A DNA stretch of 64,000 nucleotides from Methylobacter marinus A45 (GTDB lineage Bacteria; Pseudomonadota; Gammaproteobacteria; Methylococcales; Methylomonadaceae): the NCBI RefSeq assembly GCF_000383855.1, contig NZ_KB912877.1:2123285-2187284 (forward strand). Direction: 5' to 3'. Shown in pieces: positions 56,422 to 64,000 of the stretch. Positions within the stretch are counted from its first letter, which is position 1, and every line of letters begins with the position of its first letter. The notes under the pieces are model-generated. The model did not search any database. It had not been told where the DNA came from and worked only from the letters and a program-made list of their open reading frames with translations. The position numbers and the translations under genes are program-made.

Positions 56422-58149
56422 ATGTCCGGTAGAATTCCTCGCGAGTTTATTGATGAACTTCTAGTGCGGGTTGATATTGTCGATTTAATCGATTCGCACG
56501 TTCCTCTAAAAAAAACGGGTAGCAATTATGTCGCCCGCTGTCCCTTTCACACTGAAAAAACCCCCAGTTTTTCCGTAAACCAAAATAAGCAATTCTTTTA
56601 TTGCTTCGGTTGCGGAGCCAGCGGAAATGCCATCAGTTTTTTGATGGATTTTAATCATCTTAATTTTGTCGAAGCAGTTGAGGACTTGGCAACCTTTGCC
56701 GGTGTCGATGTGCCTCGGGAGTCTGTCGTTTATCCGTCCGGGCAAAAGAAAGATGATTTGAGCGGGCTGTATCAGCTTATGGAGCAGGTGGCTGCTTTTT
56801 ATGTCGATCAGTTGCGGGTTAATGCCGACGGAAAAAAGGCGGTTGATTATTTGAGGGCAAGAGGGGTTAGCGGTCAGGTCGCCCATGATTTTATGCTCGG
56901 TTATGCGCCTGATGAATGGCAGGCCCTGGGTGGTCGATTTAGTCAGAAGCTGCTGTTGGAAGCGGGGCTGTCGGTCAGTAATGAAGCCGGGAAGGTTTAT
57001 GATCGATTTCGCGGTCGGGTTATGTTTCCCATTCGGGACAGGCGTGCCCGTATTATCGGATTTGGTGGGCGGGTGCTTGACGATTCTTTGCCCAAGTACT
57101 TGAATTCTCCTGAAACATCCCTATTTCATAAAGGCAGGGAGGTTTACGGTCTGTATGAACTTCTGCAAAAGAATCCGAAACCACAGAAGATTTTGATTGT
57201 CGAGGGTTATATGGATGTAATCGCCTTGGCTCAGTTCGGGATTAATTATGCCGTGGCTACACTGGGGACGGCGACATCGCAAGCGCATCTTGATTTGCTG
57301 TTTCGATTCTCTTCGGAGCTGATATTTTGTTTCGATGGCGATAAGGCGGGGCGGCAGGCGGCCTGGCGGGCTATGGAGCCGGCTTTTGCCTGTTTAAGGG
57401 ATGGGCGGTTGATACGCATTATGTTGTTGCCGCAGAACCAGGATCCGGATTCGCTGGTCCGTATGGAAGGGGTTGATAAGTTTTCAGAGCGTGTACAGTC
57501 GTCCGCGACTTTATCGGATTATTTTTTCGGGCATTTAACCGAAGAGTCGAATTTATCCGAAATGGAGGGGCGGGCACAATTGGTCGGCAAGGCTAAACCG
57601 TATCTGGAGAAGCTGCCGGAGGGGGTGTTTCGGGAAATGATGTTCGCGCGGCTTAAGCAGTTGTCGGGCTTGGCGACGCTGGATGTTTTGACGAATGCGA
57701 CTACACTTAGACCGAAGCGGGAGGGTAATAAGCGTCAGGATCGCGGTCGGCTGTCGTCGGCTCGTATGGCAATCGCTTTACTGATTCAGAATCCGGGATT
57801 GGCTGAAGTAATTGAGCAGAGGGAGATCGATTGGCGCGGACTGGAGTTCCCCGGGATTGATTTATTTAAGAATGTACTGAGCGTGATTCTTGATAAAAAA
57901 CCGGCGAATACCGCTGTTTTGGTGGAGTCTTATCGAGGCGCTGCCGAAGAAAAGCCGGTCAAGGCATTGGCCTTTTTGGATCTGCTGGTTCCTGATGAAG
58001 GGGTGGAGGCGGAGTTTTGTGATGCGTTGGATCGATTGCTTGATCAGGCCCGGTCGGCAGGCCTGGAAAGGTTGCTGGCTAAAGAGAAAACTAAGGGATT
58101 GGATTCGCAGGAAAAAGAGATGTTGCGGAAAATGTTGGCAAATAAATAA
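56422..58149 (+). CDS. dnaG: DNA primase
   Basis: 575 residues, normal length. The N-terminal zinc domain has CPFHTEKTPSFSVN and FYCFGCGASGNAISF (CHC2 ligands). The catalytic core includes YLNSPETSLFHKGREVYGLY, and the Toprim motif KILIVEGYMDVIALAQFG is followed by FDGDKAGRQAAW. The C-terminal about 140 residues are the helicase-binding domain. It makes RNA primers for replication. It is the middle gene of rpsU-yqeY-dnaG-rpoD. Confidence 0.98.
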   Translation: MSGRIPREFIDELLVRVDIVDLIDSHVPLKKTGSNYVARCPFHTEKTPSFSVNQNKQFFYCFGCGASGNAISFLMDFNHLNFVEAVEDLATFAGVDVPRESVVYPSGQKKDDLSGLYQLMEQVAAFYVDQLRVNADGKKAVDYLRARGVSGQVAHDFMLGYAPDEWQALGGRFSQKLLLEAGLSVSNEAGKVYDRFRGRVMFPIRDRRARIIGFGGRVLDDSLPKYLNSPETSLFHKGREVYGLYELLQKNPKPQKILIVEGYMDVIALAQFGINYAVATLGTATSQAHLDLLFRFSSELIFCFDGDKAGRQAAWRAMEPAFACLRDGRLIRIMLLPQNQDPDSLVRMEGVDKFSERVQSSATLSDYFFGHLTEESNLSEMEGRAQLVGKAKPYLEKLPEGVFREMMFARLKQLSGLATLDVLTNATTLRPKREGNKRQDRGRLSSARMAIALLIQNPGLAEVIEQREIDWRGLEFPGIDLFKNVLSVILDKKPANTAVLVESYRGAAEEKPVKALAFLDLLVPDEGVEAEFCDALDRLLDQARSAGLERLLAKEKTKGLDSQEKEMLRKMLANK

Positions 58150-58194
58150 TTTGATGAATTTGCTGCAAAACAGCAAAGTTTATAGTACAATTTC

Positions 58195-58220
58195 CGGTTC
58201 AGCGAAGTCGTGCTGAACCG
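58195..58220 (+). promoter_or_regulatory. Hairpin in the rpoD leader
   Basis: CGGTTCAGC (58195-58203) and GCTGAACCG (58212-58220) form a perfect 9-bp stem with an 8-nt loop, ending 18 nt before the rpoD ATG. A TATAGTACAAT stretch just upstream could serve as a -10 element for an internal promoter. Processing or translational control of rpoD is possible. Confidence 0.4.
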
Positions 58221-58238
58221 AGCATTCAGTGAGTAAAT

Positions 58239-60044
58239 ATGAATCAAGAACAGCAGCAATCCCAACTTAAACAATTGATAGCCAAAGGCAAAACGCAGGG
58301 ATATCTGACGTATGCCGAGGTTAATGATCACCTGCCTAGCGATATTGTTGATCCGGAACAGATTGAAGATATCATCGGCATGATCAATGATATGGGGATT
58401 CAGGTTTACGAAGTTGCGCCGGATGAAGATTCCCTGATTACCGATTCCGCGGCGGTTACTACCGACGATGAGGATGCGGAGGAAGTCGCGGCTTTAGCGT
58501 CTGTCGACAGTGAGTTTGGCAGAACAACGGATCCTGTGCGCATGTATATGCGCGAGATGGGTTCGGTTGAACTATTGACGCGTGACGATGAATTGAAAAT
58601 CGCCAAGCGGATTGAGGATGGGCAGCAGCAGGTCGTCAAGGCTATTGCCAGGTCCTGCGTCGTTGTTGAGCATTTTTTGCAGTCATTCGATGCCATTTCC
58701 GGTGAAGAAGGCGGGGTCAGGTTGGCTGATTTGATCTCGGGTTTTGTTGACTTAAGCGAACCTGAACCTTTAGTCAGTACGGCATCCGCAAATGATGATG
58801 ATGAAACGGCGGTTGAAGACGAAGCGAAAGGGCTTGATTATGAAGAAGTCAGGGAAAAAGTAGAAGAGCTTCGGAAACAACTGAAAACAGCTTCGGCGGC
58901 AATCAAAAAATATGGCTATTCAAGCGATAAAACAGAAAAGGCCTTTGAGGCTTTGGCTGATTTATTCATGGAATTCAAGTGGACGCCGCAATATTTGAAA
59001 AAATTGACGGCGATTATTCCTGGCGGCGTTGCAACTGTCCGCGAACAGGAAAAGGTGATTATGGAGATTTGTGTCAGGCATGCAAAGATGCCGCGCAAGG
59101 AATTCATCTCCTTATTTACCGAGAGTGAAGTGAATCCGGAGTGGTTTGACCGGTTATTGAGCGACGATAACAAGTATGCGGCGGCTCTGAAAGAACATGA
59201 AAAGGATTTAAGGAAGGCACAAAAGGTATTATCGGATATTGAGTCCGAATACGGGCTGACCATTAATGGACTGAAGGATATTAACCGACGCATGTCTATC
59301 GGCGAGGCCAAAGCCAGACGCGCGAAAAAAGAAATGATCGAAGCGAATTTAAGGCTGGTTATTTCGATTGCTAAAAAATATACTAATCGCGGTTTGCAGT
59401 TCCTGGATCTGATTCAGGAAGGGAATATCGGCTTAATGAAAGCGGTTGATAAATTTGAATACCGTCGCGGTTACAAGTTTTCAACGTATGCAACCTGGTG
59501 GATCAGGCAGGCAATTACCCGTTCCATTGCGGACCAGGCCAGAACGATCCGTATTCCGGTGCACATGATCGAAACGATCAACAAATTAAATCGTATTTCC
59601 AGACAGATTCTGCAGGAAATGGGGCGCGAAGCGACGCCGGAAGAGTTGGCCGAACGCATGGAAATGCCCGAAGACAAAGTTCGTAAGGTATTGAAAATAG
59701 CGAAAGAGCCTATTTCCATGGAAACGCCGATAGGGGATGATGAAGATTCTCATTTGGGGGATTTCATAGAAGATGCTAAAGTATTGTCCCCGGTTGAGTC
59801 AGCTACGATTGCGGGCTTGCGTGAATCGACACAAAATGTGCTGGCGGGATTGACCGCAAGAGAAGCCAAGGTTCTGCGCATGCGGTTTGGTATTAATATG
59901 AATACCGATCATACGCTGGAAGAAGTCGGTAAGCAGTTTGATGTGACGCGTGAAAGAATTCGTCAAATTGAAGCCAAAGCATTGAGAAAGCTCAGGCATC
60001 CGTCAAGATCAGAGCAATTAAGATGTTTTCTGGATGGCGAATAG
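58239..60044 (+). CDS. rpoD: RNA polymerase sigma-70 factor
   Basis: 601 residues with all sigma-70 regions. Region 1.1 is at the N-terminus ([20 protein letters not shown]), region 1.2 [16 protein letters not shown], and a variable nonconserved region follows. Region 2 has [20 protein letters not shown] and [20 protein letters not shown], region 3 [15 protein letters not shown], and region 4 [20 protein letters not shown]. It is the primary sigma factor. It sits at the end of the macromolecular-synthesis operon and is followed at once by tRNA-Ile2. Confidence 0.99.
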   Translation: MNQEQQQSQLKQLIAKGKTQGYLTYAEVNDHLPSDIVDPEQIEDIIGMINDMGIQVYEVAPDEDSLITDSAAVTTDDEDAEEVAALASVDSEFGRTTDPVRMYMREMGSVELLTRDDELKIAKRIEDGQQQVVKAIARSCVVVEHFLQSFDAISGEEGGVRLADLISGFVDLSEPEPLVSTASANDDDETAVEDEAKGLDYEEVREKVEELRKQLKTASAAIKKYGYSSDKTEKAFEALADLFMEFKWTPQYLKKLTAIIPGGVATVREQEKVIMEICVRHAKMPRKEFISLFTESEVNPEWFDRLLSDDNKYAAALKEHEKDLRKAQKVLSDIESEYGLTINGLKDINRRMSIGEAKARRAKKEMIEANLRLVISIAKKYTNRGLQFLDLIQEGNIGLMKAVDKFEYRRGYKFSTYATWWIRQAITRSIADQARTIRIPVHMIETINKLNRISRQILQEMGREATPEELAERMEMPEDKVRKVLKIAKEPISMETPIGDDEDSHLGDFIEDAKVLSPVESATIAGLRESTQNVLAGLTAREAKVLRMRFGINMNTDHTLEEVGKQFDVTRERIRQIEAKALRKLRHPSRSEQLRCFLDGE

Positions 60045-60056
60045 GTAACAGTTAGA

Positions 60057-60133
60057 GGGCCCTTAGCTCAGTTGGTTAGAGCGTCCGACTCATAATCGGC
60101 AGGTCGTAGGTTCAAGTCCTACAGGGCCCACCA
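60057..60133 (+). tRNA. tRNA-Ile2 (CAU anticodon, lysidine type), CCA encoded
   Basis: Acceptor GGGCCCT/AGGGCCC, D stem GCTC/GAGC, anticodon loop CTCATAA with CAT at 60091-60093, T arm with GTTCAAGTC, discriminator A and CCA encoded at 60131-60133. C4-G69 and C5-G68 and overall similarity to E. coli tRNA-Ile2 favour the isoleucine AUA reader, modified by TilS, over elongator methionine tRNA, which has U4 and A5. The first anticodon-stem pair is a T/C mismatch. Confidence 0.88.
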
Positions 60134-60140
60134 CAAATAA

Positions 60141-60164
60141 AAAAGGCTGCTTCGGCAGCCTTTT
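60141..60164 (+). terminator. Intrinsic terminator after rpoD-tRNA
   Basis: AAAAGGCTGC-TTCG-GCAGCCTTTT is a perfect 10-bp palindromic stem with a UUCG tetraloop and T4/A4 ends, so it can work in both directions. It ends the rpoD-tRNA transcript 8 nt after the CCA end. Confidence 0.93.
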
Positions 60165-60201
60165 GTATATCTGGGTATTATATTTTTAGAAGGCAGCAAT
60201 C

Positions 60202-61362
60202 GTGAGCAATAACTTCATTTTTACATCAGAATCAGTTTCAGAAGGTCATCCGGATAAGGTTGCGGATCAAATTTCGGATGCGGTATTGGATGCATTATTA
60301 GCACAGGATCCTAAATCGCGGGTCGCTTGTGAAACATTGGTAAAAACCGGCATGGTCATTCTGGCCGGTGAAATTACCACGAATGCCTGGGTCGATACTG
60401 AAGAGTTGGTGCGTAAAGTGGTTTGTGAAATCGGCTATGATCACGGCGATATCGGCTTTGACGGTCAAAGTTGCGCGGTACTGAATGCGATCGGCAAACA
60501 ATCACCCGATATCGCGATGGGCGTTGATGAGGCCGAAGATCATGAGCAGGGTGCGGGCGATCAGGGCTTGATGTTCGGTTATGCCAGCAATGAAACCGAT
60601 GTGCTGATGCCGGCGCCGATCACCTATGCGCATCTGCTGGTCAAGCGTCAGGCCGAAATCCGTAAAAATAAAACCTTGCCTTGGCTGCGTCCTGATGCAA
60701 AAAGCCAGGTTACATTTCGTTATGAAAATAATAAGCCGGTTGCGATAGAGGCGGTTGTACTGTCGACTCAGCATTCGCCGGAAATCGGCGCCAAGCAGCT
60801 GCATGAGGCCGTGATGGATGAAATCATCCTGCCTACCTTGCCCAACGAATGGCTGCATAAAGGCACAAAATATTTTATCAATCCAACCGGGCAGTTCATC
60901 ATCGGCGGCCCCGTCGGTGATTGCGGACTGACAGGACGCAAAATTATCGTCGATACCTATGGCGGCATGGCAAGACACGGCGGAGGTGCGTTCTCGGGCA
61001 AGGATCCTTCGAAAGTTGACCGTTCCGCGGCTTATATGTGCCGGTATGTGGCAAAAAACATCGTCGCGGCTGAATTGGCCGAGCGTTGTGAAATTCAGGT
61101 GTCTTATGCGATTGGCGTTGCCGAGCCGACCTCTATCAGTGTTGAAACATTCGGTACCGGTAAAATCAGCGAAGACAGGCTGGTGCAGATTATCCGCGAT
61201 AATTTCGATCTGAGACCTAAAGGTTTGATTGCACAACTTGATTTGATGCGGCCTATTTATCAACAGACCGCAACTTATGGGCATTTCGGGCGCAAGGAAG
61301 ATAATTTTACCTGGGAAAAAACCGATAAAGTGGACGCATTGAAAGCAGCGTCCGGCCTTTAA
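60202..61362 (+). CDS. metK: S-adenosylmethionine synthetase
   Basis: 386 residues from a GTG start with AAGGCAG upstream. Signatures are [15 protein letters not shown], the ATP motif [12 protein letters not shown], and [19 protein letters not shown]. It makes SAM from methionine and ATP. It is followed by ahcY and metF, so three enzymes of the activated-methyl cycle are adjacent. No SAM riboswitch is seen in the short 5' region. Confidence 0.99.
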   Translation: MSNNFIFTSESVSEGHPDKVADQISDAVLDALLAQDPKSRVACETLVKTGMVILAGEITTNAWVDTEELVRKVVCEIGYDHGDIGFDGQSCAVLNAIGKQSPDIAMGVDEAEDHEQGAGDQGLMFGYASNETDVLMPAPITYAHLLVKRQAEIRKNKTLPWLRPDAKSQVTFRYENNKPVAIEAVVLSTQHSPEIGAKQLHEAVMDEIILPTLPNEWLHKGTKYFINPTGQFIIGGPVGDCGLTGRKIIVDTYGGMARHGGGAFSGKDPSKVDRSAAYMCRYVAKNIVAAELAERCEIQVSYAIGVAEPTSISVETFGTGKISEDRLVQIIRDNFDLRPKGLIAQLDLMRPIYQQTATYGHFGRKEDNFTWEKTDKVDALKAASGL

Positions 61363-61386
61363 CTCTTTAAATATAGGTAGAAAACA

Positions 61387-62679
61387 ATGAGTTCACCGGA
61401 TTATAAGGTTGCCGATATCGCTTTGGCAGAATGGGGGCGTAAAGAGATTAGCATCGCTGAAACGGAAATGCCGGGATTGATGGCATTACGGGAGGAATAT
61501 GGTCTGGAGCAACCGCTAAAAGGCGCGCGTATTGCCGGTTGTCTGCATATGACCATTCAAACGGCGGTATTGATCGAAACCTTGACGACATTAGGCGCGG
61601 AGGTGCGCTGGTCTTCATGCAATATTTTTTCCACCCAGGATCACGCGGCAGCGGCAATGGCTGTGTCGGGCATCCCTGTTTTCGCCTGGAAAGGGGAAAC
61701 GGAAGCCGAGGCTGAATGGTGTATTGCCCAGACTATCGAAGGCCCTGACGGCTGGCGTCCGAATATGATTTTGGATGATGGCGGCGATTTGACCCTCATG
61801 ATGCATGAGAAATATCCGGAATTAATGTCGGGTGTTAAAGGCATTTCGGAAGAGACGACAACCGGTGTATTGCGGCTTTATGAAATGGTGGCCAAGGGTA
61901 CGTTAAGAGTGCCGGCGTTCAATGTCAATGACTCAGTGACTAAATCAAAATTCGACAACCTGTACGGTTGCCGTGAATCATTGGTCGATGGCATTAAGCG
62001 CGCTACCGATGTCATGGTGGCTGGCAAGATTGCCGTAGTTTGCGGTTACGGTGATGTCGGCAAAGGTTGCGCGCAATCGCTGCGCGGCTTGGGCGCGACG
62101 GTCTGGGTGACTGAAATTGATCCGATTTGTGCCTTGCAGGCCGCAATGGAAGGCTACCGCGTCGTCACTATGGAAGAGGCGGCGCCTGTTGCCAGCATTT
62201 TTGTGACCGCAACCGGTAACGTCAATGTGATTACCCATAGTCACATGGCTGCGATGAAGAATCAGGCTATCGTATGCAATATCGGCCATTTCGACTCCGA
62301 GATTGACATTGCATCGTTACGCCAGTATACGTGGGAAAACATTAAACCACAGGTTGATCATGTCATTTTCCCTGACGGAAAACGCCTGATTGTGCTGGCG
62401 GAAGGGCGACTGGTAAACCTGGGCTGTGGAACGGGCCATCCGAGCTTTGTTATGTCCAATTCTTTCTGTAATCAGGTGCTGGCACAAATCGAACTGTGGA
62501 AAAATTCAGACCAGTATGAGAATAAGGTCTATATTTTGCCCAAGAAGCTCGATGAGAAAGTGGCGGCAGCGCACCTGAAACAACTGGGTGTTAAACTGAC
62601 CCGTTTGACCGATGAGCAGGCTCGATATATCAGCGTTCCGGTTGATGGCCCTTATAAAGCCGATCATTACCGTTACTGA
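61387..62679 (+). CDS. ahcY: S-adenosylhomocysteine hydrolase
   Basis: 430 residues, the shorter form without the roughly 40-residue insertion found in many bacterial enzymes. Motifs are [41 protein letters not shown], the NAD-binding [15 protein letters not shown] and [15 protein letters not shown] in the form [11 protein letters not shown]. It splits SAH into adenosine and homocysteine with bound NAD+. It follows metK by 24 bp. Confidence 0.99.
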   Translation: MSSPDYKVADIALAEWGRKEISIAETEMPGLMALREEYGLEQPLKGARIAGCLHMTIQTAVLIETLTTLGAEVRWSSCNIFSTQDHAAAAMAVSGIPVFAWKGETEAEAEWCIAQTIEGPDGWRPNMILDDGGDLTLMMHEKYPELMSGVKGISEETTTGVLRLYEMVAKGTLRVPAFNVNDSVTKSKFDNLYGCRESLVDGIKRATDVMVAGKIAVVCGYGDVGKGCAQSLRGLGATVWVTEIDPICALQAAMEGYRVVTMEEAAPVASIFVTATGNVNVITHSHMAAMKNQAIVCNIGHFDSEIDIASLRQYTWENIKPQVDHVIFPDGKRLIVLAEGRLVNLGCGTGHPSFVMSNSFCNQVLAQIELWKNSDQYENKVYILPKKLDEKVAAAHLKQLGVKLTRLTDEQARYISVPVDGPYKADHYRY

Positions 62680-62685
62680 TTGAAT

Positions 62686-62717
62686 GAACGGGTTTGTCAG
62701 CCTTGATAAACCCGTTC
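62686..62717 (+). terminator. Hairpin between ahcY and metF
   Basis: GAACGGGTTT (62686-62695) and AAACCCGTTC (62708-62717) form a perfect 10-bp stem with a 12-nt loop, 6 nt after the ahcY stop. There is no clear T-tract, so it may be a weak terminator or processing site rather than a full stop. Confidence 0.45.
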
Positions 62718-62766
62718 GGCTATCGCGAGTGCCGAAACATCCGAAGCAGGTTTTTACATTTCCCTC

Positions 62767-63639
62767 ATGCCAATAAAAATGCAATCACAGAAAAAATATC
62801 CGCAACTGTTCAGTTTCGAGTTCTACCCGCCAAAATCGGAAGAAGGCGCCGCCAATCTACAAGTGGTGCATAGCAAACTGGCCAAACTCAATCCAGACTT
62901 CTTTTCGGTCACCTTCGGCGCCGGTGGCTCGACGCGCGAAAAAACCTTCGAATCAGTCATAGAAATTCAGGCCAAAGGGATTGCCGCGGCGCCGCACTTA
63001 TCCTGTGTGGCATCGACTAAAGACAATATCCGCGAGATTCTGAGAAAATATCAGGCTCATGGCGTATCGAAAATCGTAGCTTTAAGAGGCGATCTGCCTT
63101 CCGGCATGATGTCGGTCGGTGAATTCCGGTATGCCAATGAATTAGTGGAATTTATCCGCCAGGAAACCGGCGATCACTTTCAGATTCATGTCGCCGCCTA
63201 TCCGGAAGTGCATCCGCAGGCTGTGAACAGCGATCAGGATTTCAACAATTTCAAGCGTAAGGTCGAGGCCGGCGCGAACGCGGCTATTACGCAGTATTTT
63301 TATAATGCCGAAGCGTATTTTTATTTCATTGACCGGTGCGAGAAAAACGGTATCGATATTCCTATCGTACCCGGCATCATGCCGATTACCAATTATTCGC
63401 AACTGTTCAGGTTTTCAGAAATGTGCGGCGCCGACATTCCTCGCTGGATGAGAAAGCGGCTGGAATGTTTTGGCGATGATCGCAAGGCCATACAGGCTTT
63501 CGGCATTGACGTGGTGACAGGGCTTTGCCAGCGCTTGCTTGATAGCGGCGCGCCGGGATTGCATTTTTATACCATGAACCAGTCGACGCCGACATTGGCC
63601 ATTTGCGACAATTTGCATATCGGACCTCAGGCCAAATAA
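62767..63639 (+). CDS. metF: Methylenetetrahydrofolate reductase
   Basis: 290 residues, usual bacterial length, a FAD-dependent (beta/alpha)8 barrel. It shows FSFEFYPPKSEEG with the catalytic glutamate, VTFGAGGSTREKT, LSCVASTKDNIREIL, ALRGDLPSG, IHVAAYPEVHPQA and QYFYNAEAYFYFIDRC. It makes 5-methyl-tetrahydrofolate for homocysteine remethylation, closing the cycle with metK and ahcY. Confidence 0.98.
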   Translation: MPIKMQSQKKYPQLFSFEFYPPKSEEGAANLQVVHSKLAKLNPDFFSVTFGAGGSTREKTFESVIEIQAKGIAAAPHLSCVASTKDNIREILRKYQAHGVSKIVALRGDLPSGMMSVGEFRYANELVEFIRQETGDHFQIHVAAYPEVHPQAVNSDQDFNNFKRKVEAGANAAITQYFYNAEAYFYFIDRCEKNGIDIPIVPGIMPITNYSQLFRFSEMCGADIPRWMRKRLECFGDDRKAIQAFGIDVVTGLCQRLLDSGAPGLHFYTMNQSTPTLAICDNLHIGPQAK

Positions 63640-63660
63640 AGCCTTTACTTGTGCAGCTCT

Positions 63661-64000
63661 ATGACTAACCGGGCATTTTCCGATCGTGATTTATCGGTTT
63701 TGTGGCATCCGTGCACACAAATGAAGGATCATGAAGCGTTTCCGGTTGTCCCGATAAAGAAAGGCAGCGGCGTCTGGCTGGAGGATTTTGACGGCAACCG
63801 GTATCTGGATGCGATCAGTTCCTGGTGGGTCAATTTATTCGGGCATGCCAACCCTGTCATCAATGCCGCGATAAAAGAGCAGCTTGATACGCTGGAACAT
63901 GTGATCCTTGCTGGCTTCACGCATGAAGCCGCCGTCAGCCTGGCGGAGAAACTGGTCGAAATCACGCCACAGGGGCTCAGCCGCTGTTTCTATGCCGACA
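63661..64000 (+). CDS. bioA: Adenosylmethionine-8-amino-7-oxononanoate aminotransferase, N-terminal part (partial)
   Basis: The first 113 codons; the gene runs off the right edge. [40 protein letters not shown] and [19 protein letters not shown] are characteristic of BioA among class III aminotransferases. BioA uses SAM as amino donor for the DAPA step of biotin synthesis, which fits its place after the SAM-cycle genes. It starts 21 bp after metF. Confidence 0.93.
   Translation, partial: MTNRAFSDRDLSVLWHPCTQMKDHEAFPVVPIKKGSGVWLEDFDGNRYLDAISSWWVNLFGHANPVINAAIKEQLDTLEHVILAGFTHEAAVSLAEKLVEITPQGLSRCFYAD

Noticed and set aside
60057-60133. Elongator tRNA-Met
   Set aside because: The CAT anticodon alone allows it, but acceptor pairs C4-G69 and C5-G68, overall match to E. 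coli Ile2 and the place after rpoD favour tRNA-Ile2.
60134-60201. SAM or SAH riboswitch before metK/ahcY
   Set aside because: The leader is short, mostly the rpoD-tRNA terminator, and the metK-ahcY gap is 24 bp, too small for a riboswitch.

Overview
The window is one contiguous piece of a gammaproteobacterial chromosome. The housekeeping genes support this: a Pseudomonas-like rpsU-yqeY-dnaG-rpoD block followed by tRNA-Ile2, hisBHAFIE followed by tatABC, a folM/folK/folB/plsY/tsaD block, and metK-ahcY-metF. Protein sequences and intergenic repeats would suit a methanotroph of the Methylococcales, but no methane-oxidation gene is present, so that placement is only an inference.

About 1-41.6 kb is a large surface-polysaccharide locus. 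It opens with the tail of ugd, comEA, an APS kinase (cysC) translationally coupled to a DHH-family phosphoesterase, and the complete dTDP-L-rhamnose set (rfbC, rfbD, rfbB, rfbA). It continues with GDP-mannose synthesis (manC, manB), a Wzm/Wzt ABC exporter whose Wzt carries a C-terminal glycan-binding domain, and a 592-residue coiled-coil methyltransferase that looks like a WbdD-type chain terminator. After an IS701-family insertion come a 1024-residue two-glycosyltransferase/methyltransferase protein, an O-acetylation pair (MBOAT + AlgJ/AlgX-like), a sulfotransferase fused to a Wzt-like domain, gmd/rmd (GDP-D-rhamnose), several GT4/GT2/GT8 enzymes, a MurJ-like flippase, and a wbpV/wbpL/wbpM-like initiation module. 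The picture is an ABC-exported, end-capped mannose- or rhamnose-containing polymer that may be methylated, acetylated and sulfated. At least two genes here are visibly decayed (an MBOAT and a GT2), and two more stretches look like decayed ORFs.

About 41.6-46.8 kb is a transition: a patch of nested repeats, a LysR regulator, a methyltransferase, a rhodanese and typA. Both ends of this stretch hold candidate small RNAs on the minus strand. One (41577-41698) has a near-consensus sigma70 promoter and CCUCC-containing loops. The other (46433-46548) is rich in GGA motifs, ends in a strong terminator and has a GacA-box-like palindrome upstream, all features of RsmY/RsmZ/CsrB RNAs. From 46.8 kb to the end lie conserved housekeeping genes, ending inside bioA.

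Two families of short terminal-inverted-repeat elements (MITE-like) share a GTAGGTGCGAAT core and are scattered through the intergenic spaces of the polysaccharide locus. A three-way-junction RNA candidate lies before the glycosyltransferase gene at 31173. All calls come from reading the sequence; no database search was possible.
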